Shown: one piece after another, positions 45,107 through 54,499 of the stretch
Numbering within the stretch: position 1 is the stretch's first letter
Layout: each line of letters starts with the position of its first letter
Assembly (NCBI RefSeq): GCF_004357765.1
Contig: NZ_SMTE01000008.1
Location: 1-64,000 of the forward strand
Length of the DNA stretch: 64,000 nucleotides
From: Pseudomonas putida
GTDB lineage: Bacteria > Pseudomonadota > Gammaproteobacteria > Pseudomonadales > Pseudomonadaceae
Direction: 5' to 3'
Program-made: the position numbers and the translations under genes
Notes under the pieces: model-generated
Databases searched by the model: none
Seen by the model: only the letters and a program-made list of their open reading frames with translations
Told to the model about the DNA's origin: nothing

Positions 45107-46450
45107 ATGCCGACCTGTACGCTCCACCCCCTGCCCTACCAACCCGACCCCGCTGCCTTCTTCGCCCGCCTGCGCCACGCGCCCGGCGCGATCCTGCTCG
45201 ACAGCGCCCGCCCCGGCGCCGAGCGCGGACGCTTCGACCTGCTCAGTGCCTGGCCGCTGCAACACCTGCAAGCCCAGCCTGACGAAGATGGCCGTGGGTT
45301 CCTCCAGCGCCTGCGCGCAGCCCTGGCGCAGCTGGGCGAGGCGCAACTACCCGAAGGCTGCGAACTGCCCTTTGCCGGCGGTTTGATCGGCTACCTCAGC
45401 TACGACTTCGGGCGTCGCCTGGAACAGTTGCCGAGCGTTGCCAGCGACGACCTCGGCCTGCCGGATGCGCAATTGGGTCTGTACGCCTGGGCGTTGATCA
45501 GCGACCACCAGCAAGCCACCAGCCAACTGGTGTTCCACCCCAGCCTGGCCAAGCATGAGCGCCAACGCCTGATTGCCCTGTTCGGCGCCGACACAACCTC
45601 CACCACCGGCGAGTTCCGCCTGCTCGCCGCCATGCGTGGCGACTTGCAACCCGGGCAGTACCGCGCCGCTTTCGACCAGGTGCAACGCTACATCCAGGCA
45701 GGCGACTGCTACCAGATCAACCTCACGCAACGCTTCCGCGCCCCCTGCCAGGGCGACCCGTGGCGGGCCTACCAGGCTCTGCGCACAGCGTGTCCGACGC
45801 CCTTCTCCGGCTACCAGCAACTGGCCGATGGCAGCGCGTTGCTGAGCTTTTCACCCGAACGTTTCGTCCGCGTCAGCCAACGCCAGGTGGAAACCCGTCC
45901 AATCAAGGGCACCCGCCCACGCGCCAGCGACCCGGGCGAAGATGCACGTAACGCCGAGGAGCTGCGGCACAGCCCCAAGGACCGCTCGGAAAACCTGATG
46001 ATCGTCGACCTGCTGCGCAACGACTTGGGGCGCACTTGTGAAATCGGCTCGGTCAAGGTGCCGGAGCTGTTCAGCCTGGAGAGCTATCCCAACGTCCACC
46101 ATCTGGTCAGCAGCATCACCGGGCACTTGGCCGAAGGCCGCGACGCCCTGGACCTGATCGGCGACAGCTTCCCCGGCGGTTCGATCACCGGAGCTCCGAA
46201 GATCCGCGCCATGCAAATCATCGACGAGCTCGAACCCAGCCGCCGTGCACTGTATTGTGGCTCCTTGCTATACGTCGACGTACGCGGCGAAATGGACAGT
46301 TCAATCGCCATCCGCAGTCTGCTGATCAAGGATGGCCAGGTCAGTTGCTGGGGCGGTGGCGCGGTGGTAGCCGACTCGAACTGGGAGGACGAGTACGAAG
46401 AGTCGGTCACTAAAGTGCGAGTATTGATGGAAACGCTGCAGGGGCTGTAG
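45107..46450 (+). CDS. pabB: Aminodeoxychorismate synthase component I
   Basis: A 447-residue chorismate-utilising enzyme for folate synthesis, making 4-amino-4-deoxychorismate with glutamine amidotransferase PabA (not in window). It has the PIKGTRPR motif, whose Lys distinguishes PabB from the PIAGTRPR of TrpE, plus DLLRNDLGRTCEIGSV, HHLVSSITG and FPGGSITGAPKIRAMQIID. A possible -10 box TACAAT is at 45067-45072. The end carries EYEESVTKVRVLMETL. Monocistronic. Confidence 0.94.
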   Translation: MPTCTLHPLPYQPDPAAFFARLRHAPGAILLDSARPGAERGRFDLLSAWPLQHLQAQPDEDGRGFLQRLRAALAQLGEAQLPEGCELPFAGGLIGYLSYDFGRRLEQLPSVASDDLGLPDAQLGLYAWALISDHQQATSQLVFHPSLAKHERQRLIALFGADTTSTTGEFRLLAAMRGDLQPGQYRAAFDQVQRYIQAGDCYQINLTQRFRAPCQGDPWRAYQALRTACPTPFSGYQQLADGSALLSFSPERFVRVSQRQVETRPIKGTRPRASDPGEDARNAEELRHSPKDRSENLMIVDLLRNDLGRTCEIGSVKVPELFSLESYPNVHHLVSSITGHLAEGRDALDLIGDSFPGGSITGAPKIRAMQIIDELEPSRRALYCGSLLYVDVRGEMDSSIAIRSLLIKDGQVSCWGGGAVVADSNWEDEYEESVTKVRVLMETLQGL

Positions 46451-46531
46451 CAGCGGGCCGGCCCGGCCATTTTTTGTTACCATCACTCCACTACGAGCGC
46501 ACAGCGCCACAGCCAAGATGGAAACCGCCTG

Positions 46532-47266
46532 ATGAGCCAACCCTTCGATGTCGCCGCCCTCGCCGCGACCTACGCCAACAAGTCCCCCCAGGACATCCTC
46601 AAGCTCGCCTTCGAACACTTCGGCGACGATCTCTGGATCTCCTTCAGCGGCGCCGAGGACGTGGTGCTGGTCGACATGGCCTGGAAACTGAACAAGCAGG
46701 TCAAGGTCTTCAGCCTTGACACCGGCCGTCTGCACCCGGAGACCTATCGTTTCATCGACCAGGTCCGCGAGCAGTACAACCTGCCGATCGAAATCCTCAG
46801 CCCAGACCGCGACAAACTCGATCCGTTCGTCAAGGAAAAAGGCCTGTTCAGTTTCTACAAGGATGGCCACGGCGAGTGCTGCGGCATCCGCAAGATCGAA
46901 CCGTTGCGCCGCAAGCTCGCCACTGTGAGCGCCTGGGCCACCGGCCAGCGCCGCGACCAGAGCCCAGGTACCCGCAGCCAGGTGGCGGCCCTGGAGATCG
47001 ACAGCGCCTTCTCCACCCCCGAGCGGACCCTGTACAAGTTCAACCCGCTGGCGCAAATGACCAGCGAGGAAGTCTGGGGCTATATCCGCATGCTCGAACT
47101 GCCCTACAACAGCCTGCACGAGCGCGGCTTTATCAGTATCGGCTGCGAGCCCTGCACCCGCCCGGTGCTGCCGAACCAGCACGAGCGCGAGGGCCGCTGG
47201 TGGTGGGAAGAGTCGACACAGAAGGAATGCGGGCTGCACGCCGGCAACCTGATCAGCAAGGCTTGA
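46532..47266 (+). CDS. cysH: Assimilatory adenylyl-sulfate (APS) reductase
   Basis: A 244-residue sulfonucleotide reductase making sulfite for cysteine synthesis. It has the PP-loop-like [14 protein letters not shown] and [18 protein letters not shown], and four cysteines, Cys116-Cys117 ([12 protein letters not shown]) and Cys205/Cys208 (GCEPCTRPV), that bind a [4Fe-4S] cluster. This set marks an APS rather than PAPS reductase, and the C-terminal ECGLH carries the catalytic Cys. It is next to cysB, the regulator of sulfur assimilation, on the opposite strand. Confidence 0.95.
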   Translation: MSQPFDVAALAATYANKSPQDILKLAFEHFGDDLWISFSGAEDVVLVDMAWKLNKQVKVFSLDTGRLHPETYRFIDQVREQYNLPIEILSPDRDKLDPFVKEKGLFSFYKDGHGECCGIRKIEPLRRKLATVSAWATGQRRDQSPGTRSQVAALEIDSAFSTPERTLYKFNPLAQMTSEEVWGYIRMLELPYNSLHERGFISIGCEPCTRPVLPNQHEREGRWWWEESTQKECGLHAGNLISKA

Positions 47267-47270
47267 GGAG

Positions 47271-47338
47271 CAGCTGCAAGCTGCAAGAAAAAGCAGCCCG
47301 CCGTAGCTTACGGCTTGTAGCTTATGGCTTGCAGCTGT
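47271..47338. repeat. Inverted repeat between cysH and cysB
   Basis: CAGCTGCAAGC (47271-47281) and GCTTGCAGCTG (47328-47338) form an 11-bp perfect inverted repeat; the space between is filled with AGCTT-like repeats (GTAGCTTACGGCTTGTAGCTT). It lies between convergent genes and likely acts as a shared terminator. Confidence 0.7.
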
Positions 47339-47340
47339 TC

Positions 47341-48417
<1,077 letters not shown>

Positions 48418-48449
48418 TTACACGCCCCGGATGCGTCCTACGAGTAGTT

Positions 48450-48947
48450 TCATGCTTTCCTACGGCCAAGATGCTGGGCCAACGGCACCATATAGACCGG
48501 CACCGGTGACAGCTGCAGCAGGCGCACCGCCGTGCGCCCAAGCGGCACATCTCCACCCGCTCCTGTGCTGTGGGTACCGAAGATCATCAGGTCGACCGCC
48601 AGACGCTGGGCCTGCTCGAGAATGACCTGCGCCGGATCGCCCTGACGCACGCGCACGGCCTTGATCAACGCCAGGTCGGCCTCCTCGCCCAGCTCTTCAC
48701 GGAAGTTCTCGAGCACGCGCTGCTCGATGTTGGCCATCACCGTATTGACCCCCTCGCTGTGCAATTCATCCAGCGTCTGCTCATCGAGATAGCTCTGCAG
48801 CAGCGATTCGGCGAACTGGCCCATCGGCTCCACGGCGTGTATCACGTAGAGTTCAGCACCGAAGGTGCGCGCCAAGGCCAAGGCATGCTGCATGACGTAG
48901 GGCGCGTACACCCCGAGGTCGGTGGCGTACAACATGGAACGGATCAT
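48450..48947 (-). CDS. Universal stress protein (UspA family)
   Basis: A 165-residue single-domain Usp: MIRSMLYATDLGVYAPYVMQHALALARTFGAELYVIHAVEP, then a GDPAQVILEQAQRLAVDLMIFGTHSTG segment and the G-2x-G-9x-G(S/T)-like ATP-binding stretch GGDVPLGRTAVRLLQLSPVPVYMVPLA. GGAGG lies 4-5 bases before ATG 48947. Role in stress survival is by family; no direct partner is visible. Confidence 0.9.
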   Translation of the reverse strand: MIRSMLYATDLGVYAPYVMQHALALARTFGAELYVIHAVEPMGQFAESLLQSYLDEQTLDELHSEGVNTVMANIEQRVLENFREELGEEADLALIKAVRVRQGDPAQVILEQAQRLAVDLMIFGTHSTGAGGDVPLGRTAVRLLQLSPVPVYMVPLAQHLGRRKA

Positions 48948-49402
48948 TCGACCTCCTCGGCTGTCGCGACGACAGAGCAAGCTTCAGCTTAGCAGCGCGC
49001 CGCGTAGCCGCCTTGCCGTCCAGCCGCTGGAGCTGCGGGCTGGCGCGGATCAGGCGAGGCGGCTCTGGGCTTTGGGCTTTGGGCTTTGGGCTTTGGGCTT
49101 TGGGCTTTGGGCTTTGGGCTTGGATGGTCGATCCGAGAGGTGTAGCGCCGCTACACAAAATGGATCGCCCCCCCCAATCTCAATGCCCACCCAAGCCAAA
49201 TCCGTGAAAACCCCATTTCCGCGCGCCAGCAAAGCGCAACCAGCACACAAATACCCAGGGAAAAACCCTGCGCCGAGCAGGCCAACCCATTGTCGCCACC
49301 CCTGTAACGCGCTAAGGTTCCGCTCCCCGCTGCGAACATTCTTGCTGCTGGGCCGCACGGGGATTGCTGGCGGCCGGCACCCGTGACCTGACGAGTAACA
49401 CG
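48948..49402. other. Intergenic region with heptamer tandem repeat, no gene seen
   Basis: About 455 bp between the divergent universal stress and DAHP synthase genes. It contains the heptanucleotide repeat at 49067-49121. No convincing ORF, tRNA or known RNA is seen; sequences after 49140 are C-rich on the plus strand. Confidence 0.6.
49067..49121. repeat. Heptanucleotide tandem repeat GGGCTTT, 8 copies
   Basis: GGGC recurs exactly every 7 bases at 49067, 49074, 49081, 49088, 49095, 49102, 49109 and 49116, each followed by TTT except the last. The array is perfect, so it is young or under slippage. It sits about 280 bp upstream of the DAHP synthase start and 120 bp upstream of usp. Confidence 0.95.
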
Positions 49403-50479
49403 ATGGCTGATTTACCGATCGACGACCTTAACGTTGCCTCCAACGAGACCTTGATCACCCCCGATCAGCTCAAGCACGAACTCCCTCTGAGCGCCAAGGC
49501 CCTGCAGACTGTGATGGCTGGCCGCGAAGTGGTGCGCAATATCCTCGATGGCAAGGACCATCGCCTGTTCGTGGTAGTGGGCCCGTGCTCGATCCATGAC
49601 ATCAAGGCGGCGCACGAGTATGCCGAACGCCTCAAGGTGCTGGCCGAGGAAGTTTCCGACACCCTGTACCTGGTGATGCGCGTGTACTTCGAGAAGCCGC
49701 GCACCACCGTGGGCTGGAAAGGCCTGATCAACGACCCCTACCTGGACGACTCCTTCAAGATCCAGGACGGTTTGCACATCGGCCGCAAGCTGTTGCTGGA
49801 CCTGGCGGAAATGGGCCTGCCGACCGCAACCGAAGCGCTCGACCCGATTTCGCCGCAGTACCTGCAGGATCTGATCAGCTGGTCGGCGATCGGTGCACGT
49901 ACCACCGAGTCGCAGACCCACCGCGAAATGGCCTCGGGCCTGTCGTCGGCCGTGGGCTTCAAGAATGGCACCGACGGCGGCCTGACCGTCGCCATCAACG
50001 CCCTGCAGTCGGTCTCCAAGCCGCATCGTTTCCTGGGCATCAACCAGGAAGGCGGCGTCTCGATCGTCACCACCAAGGGCAACCCCTACGGCCATGTGGT
50101 GCTGCGTGGCGGCAACGGCAAGCCGAACTACGATTCGGTCAGTGTCGCCCTGTGCGAGCAGGACCTGGCCAAAGCCAAGATCAAGGCCAACATCATGGTC
50201 GACTGCAGCCACGCCAACTCCAACAAGGATCCGGCCCTGCAGCCGTTGGTGATGGAAAACGTCGCCAACCAGATTCTCGAAGGCAACCAGTCGATCATCG
50301 GCCTGATGGTCGAGAGCCACCTGAACTGGGGCTGCCAGTCCATCCCCAAGAATCTCGACGAACTACAATACGGCGTGTCGATCACCGACGCCTGTATCGA
50401 CTGGTCGGCGACCGAGAAGACCCTGCGCAGCATGCGCGAAAAGCTCAAGGATGTTCTGCCGCAACGTAAACGCGGCTGA
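49403..50479 (+). CDS. aroF: 3-deoxy-7-phosphoheptulonate synthase (class I)
   Basis: A 358-residue AroF/G/H-type DAHP synthase, first step of the shikimate pathway. It has FVVVGPCSIHDIKAAHEYA, RVYFEKPRTTVGWKGLINDP, the GARTTESQTHREMASGLS loop, NIMVDCSHANSNKDP and GCQSIPKNLDELQYGVSITDACI. The start ATG 49403 is preferred; an in-frame upstream ATG-like start at 49364 adds a weak tail. Which amino acid inhibits it cannot be told from sequence by eye, so the symbol is provisional. Confidence 0.9.
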   Translation: MADLPIDDLNVASNETLITPDQLKHELPLSAKALQTVMAGREVVRNILDGKDHRLFVVVGPCSIHDIKAAHEYAERLKVLAEEVSDTLYLVMRVYFEKPRTTVGWKGLINDPYLDDSFKIQDGLHIGRKLLLDLAEMGLPTATEALDPISPQYLQDLISWSAIGARTTESQTHREMASGLSSAVGFKNGTDGGLTVAINALQSVSKPHRFLGINQEGGVSIVTTKGNPYGHVVLRGGNGKPNYDSVSVALCEQDLAKAKIKANIMVDCSHANSNKDPALQPLVMENVANQILEGNQSIIGLMVESHLNWGCQSIPKNLDELQYGVSITDACIDWSATEKTLRSMREKLKDVLPQRKRG

Positions 50480-50484
50480 TAAAA

Positions 50485-50579
50485 CAGCGGGGCCGCTTGC
50501 TGCCCCAATCCCCCAAGCCGCGCCTATTCTCGAATAGGCGCCGGTTTGTTGGCGATTGGGGCAGCAAGCGGCCCCGCTG
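50485..50579. repeat. 26-bp perfect inverted repeat with nested hairpin after the DAHP synthase gene
   Basis: Bases 50485-50510 (starting CAGCGGGGCCGCTTG) are the exact reverse complement of 50554-50579. In the spacer, CGCCTATTC-TC-GAATAGGCG (50521-50540) is a second perfect 9-bp stem. It lies between convergent genes (stop at 50479; GNAT stop at 50598), so it is probably a large REP-type bidirectional terminator. Confidence 0.9.
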
Positions 50580-50597
50580 CGTTTGTCCTGGCAGAAT

Positions 50598-50879
50598 TCA
50601 GACTTTGCTCGAGTGCCGCTGCTGACGCTCCATGTAGCGCTCCACGTACGAGCACGAAGGGATCACCGTGTAGCCCATCTGGTCGGCGTACTCCAGGGCC
50701 TTCTCGGTCAGCGCCGCAGCGATGCCGCGCCCACGCAGGGCGTTGGGAACGAAGGTGCGATAGATATCCAGCGTCTGCTTGCCCAGGTCCATGTACGTCA
50801 GGTAGGCACGATGACCGTCCACGTTGGTCTCGAACTGATGACCGGCCTGGTCATGGTGGATGGTCAGCGCTTCACTCAT
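50598..50879 (-). CDS. Small GNAT-like N-acetyltransferase (YjdJ type)
   Basis: A 93-residue protein of the short GNAT family: RAYLTYMDLGKQTLDIYRTFVPNALRGRGIAAALTEKALEYADQMGYTVIPSCSYVERYM. The RGRGIA loop is the acetyl-CoA binding motif and the final PSCSYV...Y strand is typical. It lacks the first strands of full GNATs, as usual for this group. The start is ATG 50879 with AGGAG 5 bases upstream (a GTG one codon earlier is possible). Confidence 0.9.
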   Translation of the reverse strand: MSEALTIHHDQAGHQFETNVDGHRAYLTYMDLGKQTLDIYRTFVPNALRGRGIAAALTEKALEYADQMGYTVIPSCSYVERYMERQQRHSSKV

Positions 50880-51384
50880 CACTACTCCTTGCAGGTCTTG
50901 CGGCAGACCCTGGCCTTAACCGATGGTGGTATGTCCGGCGAAGGAACCTCTACGCCACCCTTTGCCCCTTCGACCGCAGGGCCATGTCAATCGTTCTGCG
51001 GGCAGGCACCCCAAATAGTAGGCACCCTCGCCCGGATTGCTCAAGGTGGCAGCGGTTAAAAAGTGGCGCGTAGGGCTACGATTCCCCAAGACCTGCACTC
51101 ACAACAGCAGCCGGATGTTCATGGGCTTAAGACGTTGGTCGACAGTTAAAGTCACCGTTAGTTCAACAAAAAAGTTCCCGCACTACAGTCGCTTGCGGCG
51201 CCTGCACAGGTTTTTCACAAATGCCTACGCAAATCTTGTCGGCGCGCCCTCCAGCAACAAATTTTTTTGCTGTTCTTGCGCTTGGTCAGTTTACTTACTA
51301 CAAGTAATGGGTACTATGTACGCCGGCCAGTTTCTCTTTTCCGAGAGATGGCTCTTTAATAGAAAGTCCTTGAAGGGGAACACG
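50880..51384. other. Intergenic region holding the oprI promoter and leader
   Basis: About 505 bp without a convincing gene. Near its right end TTTACT (51290-51295) and TACTAT (51312-51317), spaced by 16 bases, form the likely oprI promoter; the leader is then about 60 bases. AT-rich patches surround 51160-51270. Nothing else is recognised. Confidence 0.5.
51290..51317 (+). promoter_or_regulatory. Predicted oprI promoter
   Basis: TTTACT and TACTAT spaced by 16 bases, in an AT-rich stretch just before a highly expressed lipoprotein gene. Assigned by pattern only. Confidence 0.45.
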
Positions 51385-51636
51385 ATGAACAACGTTCTGA
51401 AATTCTCTGCTCTGGCTCTGGCCGCAGTTCTGGCTACCGGTTGCAGCAGCGTATCCAAAGAAACCGAAGCTCGTCTGACTGCGACTGAAGACGCAGCAGC
51501 CCGCGCTCAAGCTCGTGCTGACGAAGCCTACCGTAAGGCTGACGACGCACTGGCAGCCGCTCAGAAGGCTCAGCAAACCGCTGACGAAGCCAACGAGCGC
51601 GCTCTGCGTATGCTGGACAAAGCCAGCCGCAAGTAA
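51385..51636 (+). CDS. oprI: Major outer membrane lipoprotein I (Lpp-like)
   Basis: An 83-residue lipoprotein, almost identical to Pseudomonas OprI. The signal peptide ends at the lipobox ATGC (Cys20), and the mature part is an Ala-rich helical coiled coil ([54 protein letters not shown]). Like Lpp it anchors the outer membrane; its C-terminal Lys can be linked to peptidoglycan. AAGGGGAA precedes ATG 51385. It faces an L,D-transpeptidase gene. Confidence 0.98.
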   Translation: MNNVLKFSALALAAVLATGCSSVSKETEARLTATEDAAARAQARADEAYRKADDALAAAQKAQQTADEANERALRMLDKASRK

Positions 51637-51658
51637 TAATCCTCACGGATTGTTAAGA

Positions 51659-51688
51659 AGCCGACCCACTTGTGGGTCGGCTTTTTTA
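51659..51688 (+). terminator. oprI terminator
   Basis: AGCCGACCCAC pairs with GTGGGTCGGCT around a two-base loop, followed by TTTTT. It is a strong intrinsic terminator 22 bases after the stop. Confidence 0.96.
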
Positions 51689-51711
51689 TTGGCGTGTTAA
51701 ACCGGTGTGAC

Positions 51712-51743
51712 ACAAACGAAGAGGCCTGCGCAAGGCAGGCCTC
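51712..51743 (-). terminator. Terminator of the L,D-transpeptidase gene
   Basis: Read on the minus strand, GAGGCCTGC (51743-51735) pairs with GCAGGCCTC (51729-51721) and is followed by TTCGTTTG. It lies 20 bases after the transpeptidase stop and back-to-back with the oprI terminator. Confidence 0.6.
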
Positions 51744-51762
51744 CAGATTACCCATTTAACCC

Positions 51763-52740
51763 TTACTGCAGTTCGGCCGGGATGCTCGACACCATCGACT
51801 CACTGACCTGGTTATTGGCAGGGACGGCGATTTCCACCGGCATGCCATCTTCGGCGGCAACCACATCGCGGACCATGTCCCAGTTCATACGCAGGTTATT
51901 GGCGAGATCTTCACGCTTGAGCAGCGCATTGATCACCGCAGTGTGCTTGTCGACCACCGACGGATCACCGTGATCATCGAGCGGCGTGTGGGCTTCGAGG
52001 TAGACCTTGCCGCCACTGACGCCGAACTTGTACGGTTCGTTGATGATCCGCACCGAGGTGCCGACCGGGACCATCTTCGACAGCGCCAGCACGTTGTTGT
52101 TGAACATGCGGAAGCAACCATGACTGGTGCGCATGCCGATGCCGAACTTCTTGTTCGAACCATGGATCAGGTACCCCGGCACGCCCAGGGTGAACTTGAA
52201 CGGACCCAACGGGTTGTCCGGCCCTGCCGGCACCACTGTGGGCAGGATGTCACCATCGGCGGCATGCTCGGCGCGAATCGAGGCGGGCGGCGTCCAGGTC
52301 GGATTCGGCGTCTTGGCGGTGATCTTGGTCTGGGCGATCGGCGACCCCCACCCTTCGCGCCCGATGCCAAGCGGATAGGTGTACACCTTGTTCTCCCCTT
52401 TGGGGTAGTAGTACAAGCGGTACTCGGCGAGGTTGATGACGATACCCTCGCGCGGCCCCGGCGGCAGGATGTACCGGGTCGGCAGGATGATCTCGGTACC
52501 GGCGCCCGGCAGCCACGGATCGACGCCTGGGTTGGCGGCGATCATTTCCAGATAACCGAGGTCGTTGGCCGTGCCGATGTCGGCGAAGGTATCTTCGTAC
52601 TTGGCCTTGATGACCTGCACCTGGCCTACCACGTCTTCACCGGGCGGCGGCAACGGCAGCTCAAGTGCAGCAGCGGGGCCCGCTACCAGCAGGGCGGCCA
52701 GGGACAGGCAACGGGTGACGGCGGGAAAGCGCGGCAACAT
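51763..52740 (-). CDS. L,D-transpeptidase (YkuD family)
   Basis: A 325-residue exported enzyme. A signal peptide (residues 1-25) is followed by a LysM-like segment (GTANDLGYLEMIAANPGVDPWLPGAGTEIILP) and a YkuD catalytic domain with YLIHGSNKKFGIGMRTSHGCFR, where Cys209 is the nucleophile and His207 its partner. The family normally reads SHGCIR; here it is SHGCFR. Such enzymes form 3-3 cross-links or attach lipoproteins like Lpp to peptidoglycan. It is convergent with oprI, the likely substrate, about 130 bp apart. Confidence 0.92.
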   Translation of the reverse strand: MLPRFPAVTRCLSLAALLVAGPAAALELPLPPPGEDVVGQVQVIKAKYEDTFADIGTANDLGYLEMIAANPGVDPWLPGAGTEIILPTRYILPPGPREGIVINLAEYRLYYYPKGENKVYTYPLGIGREGWGSPIAQTKITAKTPNPTWTPPASIRAEHAADGDILPTVVPAGPDNPLGPFKFTLGVPGYLIHGSNKKFGIGMRTSHGCFRMFNNNVLALSKMVPVGTSVRIINEPYKFGVSGGKVYLEAHTPLDDHGDPSVVDKHTAVINALLKREDLANNLRMNWDMVRDVVAAEDGMPVEIAVPANNQVSESMVSSIPAELQ

Positions 52741-52856
52741 CCGGTAAATCCTTCGAAAGATGAGTCAAGACGGTCGATTGTACACCCGCCCCGATACAAG
52801 CGGGAGGCGTCGGCGGTGCACAAGCGTTTCAGATGATGAAAGGCGCCCGCTAAGCC

Positions 52857-53138
52857 CTACAACTGCGGCCACACCGGGCGCATGCCACGCCTCTGGGCCT
52901 CGAGTATCGCCCGGCACAGCGGGCACAGCCGGCCGTCACGGTAGACCGAGCGCGCTACCCCGGACCAGCGTGGTTGCGCGGGCAGCAGACCGCCACACAA
53001 GGTACGATCGGCCGGCACGCCCAGCTCGAGCTGACGGGCCACCAGATGGACGCGGATTTCCTGGCAGGCGAACAGGTCGAGCTGCTCATCGGGCTCGATC
53101 AGTTGATAGGCATACAAGGACCAGGCAGGGCGCGGCAT
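52857..53138 (-). CDS. Conserved small protein with Cys pairs, function unknown
   Basis: A 93-residue protein from ATG 53138. It opens MPRPAWSLYAYQLIEPDEQLDLFACQEI and has Cys in DRTLCGG and a final CPLC motif (DGRLCPLCRAILEAQRRG), which could bind zinc. No signal peptide or membrane helix. It is alone between the L,D-transpeptidase and tesA. I do not recognise a family. Confidence 0.65.
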   Translation of the reverse strand: MPRPAWSLYAYQLIEPDEQLDLFACQEIRVHLVARQLELGVPADRTLCGGLLPAQPRWSGVARSVYRDGRLCPLCRAILEAQRRGMRPVWPQL

Positions 53139-53196
53139 TGGGGGCTCTCGAAACGGGGGGCGCAACATTAGCCGAAAGCCGCCCCCGTTTAAAGCA

Positions 53197-53802
53197 TCAG
53201 AGCAAGGGTTTTATCACCGGCCAGGCATTTTCCAGCAGGCGCTGCTGCGCGCCCTGCGCCGGATGGATGCCATCGGCCTGCATCATTTGCGACACGCCAC
53301 CGATACCTTCGAGGAAAAACGGTACCCATGCCACCTGCTTGTCCCGTTGCAGTTGTGCGTAAACCTCGGCGAAGGCAGTGGTGTAGCGCGCGCCATAGTT
53401 CGGTGGCAGACGCATGCCCAGCAACACGACCTTGGCACCCGCTGCACGTGAGCTGTCGATCATCGAAGCAAGATTTTGTTGCAATTGCGCCGGCGGCTGC
53501 CCCCGCAAGCCGTCATTGCCCCCAAGCTCCAGCACCACCACGCTCGGCTTGTGCGCCGCAAGCAGCGCCGGCAGCCGCGCGCGACCGCCCGCACTGGTAT
53601 CGCCACTGATCGAGGCATTGACCACCTGGTCGTCGAAACCTTCCTCTTTGAGCCGTGTCTGCAACAGAGACACCCACCCCTGGCGGGTATCCAGGCCAAA
53701 ACCTGCGCTGATACTATCGCCGACGACCAGCAGTGTTCCCGCCGCCGCGCTCTGGGCCAGGCAATACAGGGCCAGACCGGCACTCAACCACCACACTCGC
53801 AT
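53197..53802 (-). CDS. tesA: Arylesterase/acyl-CoA thioesterase I, SGNH hydrolase
   Basis: A 201-residue periplasmic hydrolase with signal peptide (MRVWWLSAGLALYCLAQSAAA). The SGNH blocks are clear: Ser in LVVGDSISAGFG, Gly in NASISGDTSAGG, Asn in LELGGNDGLRG, and Asp/His in MQADGIHPAQGAQ. This is TesA/arylesterase type with broad ester and lysophospholipid activity. It is divergent by only 10 bp from the ABC transporter genes, the same arrangement as tesA-ybbA-ybbP in E. coli. The start is ATG 53802 with GGAGAA upstream. Confidence 0.95.
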   Translation of the reverse strand: MRVWWLSAGLALYCLAQSAAAGTLLVVGDSISAGFGLDTRQGWVSLLQTRLKEEGFDDQVVNASISGDTSAGGRARLPALLAAHKPSVVVLELGGNDGLRGQPPAQLQQNLASMIDSSRAAGAKVVLLGMRLPPNYGARYTTAFAEVYAQLQRDKQVAWVPFFLEGIGGVSQMMQADGIHPAQGAQQRLLENAWPVIKPLL

Positions 53803-53812
53803 TGGATTCTCC

Positions 53813-54499
53813 ATGGGCCCCAGCATTCTCGTTGCGCAGAACCTTAGCAAAGTGGCCCCCAGCGCGGAAGGCGACCTGACCATCCTGCATGCCCTTTCCC
53901 TCGACCTGAGCAAAGGCGACAGCCTGGCCATCGTCGGTGCTTCCGGCTCGGGCAAGTCGACCTTGCTCGGCTTGCTGGCTGGGCTCGACCGCCCAAGTGC
54001 CGGCAAGGTCATCCTCGCCGGGCACGACCTCGGCCCCCTGGATGAAGACCAGCGCGCGCGAGTGCGTGCAGAACACGTCGGTTTCGTGTTCCAGTCGTTC
54101 CAGTTGCTCGACAGCCTCGATGCCCTGGAGAACGTCATGCTGCCCCTGGAGCTGGAGGGTCGCCGCGATGCCCGCGAACACGCCCGCACCCTGCTCGAAC
54201 GGGTCGGCCTCGGCAAGCGCTTGAGCCACACGCCACGCCAGTTGTCCGGCGGCGAGCAGCAACGCGTGGCCATCGCCCGCGCCTTTGCCGCCCAGCCATC
54301 GGTGCTGTTCGCCGATGAGCCCACCGGCAATCTCGACAGCCACACCGGCGAACGCATCAGCGACCTGCTGTTCGAGCTGAACCAGGAGCGCGGCACCACC
54401 TTGGTCCTGGTGACCCATGACGAGCGCCTGGCCCGCCGCTGCCGGCGCCAGATCCGCCTTGAGGCCGGCCAGATGGTCACACCGGAACCTGCCCTATGA
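53813..54499 (+). CDS. ybbA: ABC transporter ATP-binding protein (YbbA-like)
   Basis: A 228-residue ATPase of the LolD/MacB-like group: Walker A in VGASGSGKSTLLGLL, Q-loop FQSFQLLDSLDALENVMLPLEL, signature LSGGEQQRVAIARAFA, Walker B in VLFADEPTGNLD, and the switch histidine in LVTHDERLARRC. The ATG at 53813 is preferred; an open frame upstream overlaps tesA. It overlaps the permease start by 4 bp. Together they form an ABC exporter or lipoprotein-handling complex next to tesA; the substrate is unknown. Confidence 0.94.
   Translation: MGPSILVAQNLSKVAPSAEGDLTILHALSLDLSKGDSLAIVGASGSGKSTLLGLLAGLDRPSAGKVILAGHDLGPLDEDQRARVRAEHVGFVFQSFQLLDSLDALENVMLPLELEGRRDAREHARTLLERVGLGKRLSHTPRQLSGGEQQRVAIARAFAAQPSVLFADEPTGNLDSHTGERISDLLFELNQERGTTLVLVTHDERLARRCRRQIRLEAGQMVTPEPAL

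Noticed and set aside
49067-49121. CRISPR or DR-type array
   Set aside because: Units are 7 bases with no spacers; it is a simple tandem repeat.
51037-51384. Upstream in-frame extension of oprI
   Set aside because: OprI has a fixed N-terminus with a lipobox; the extension lacks a ribosome site and reads through the promoter.
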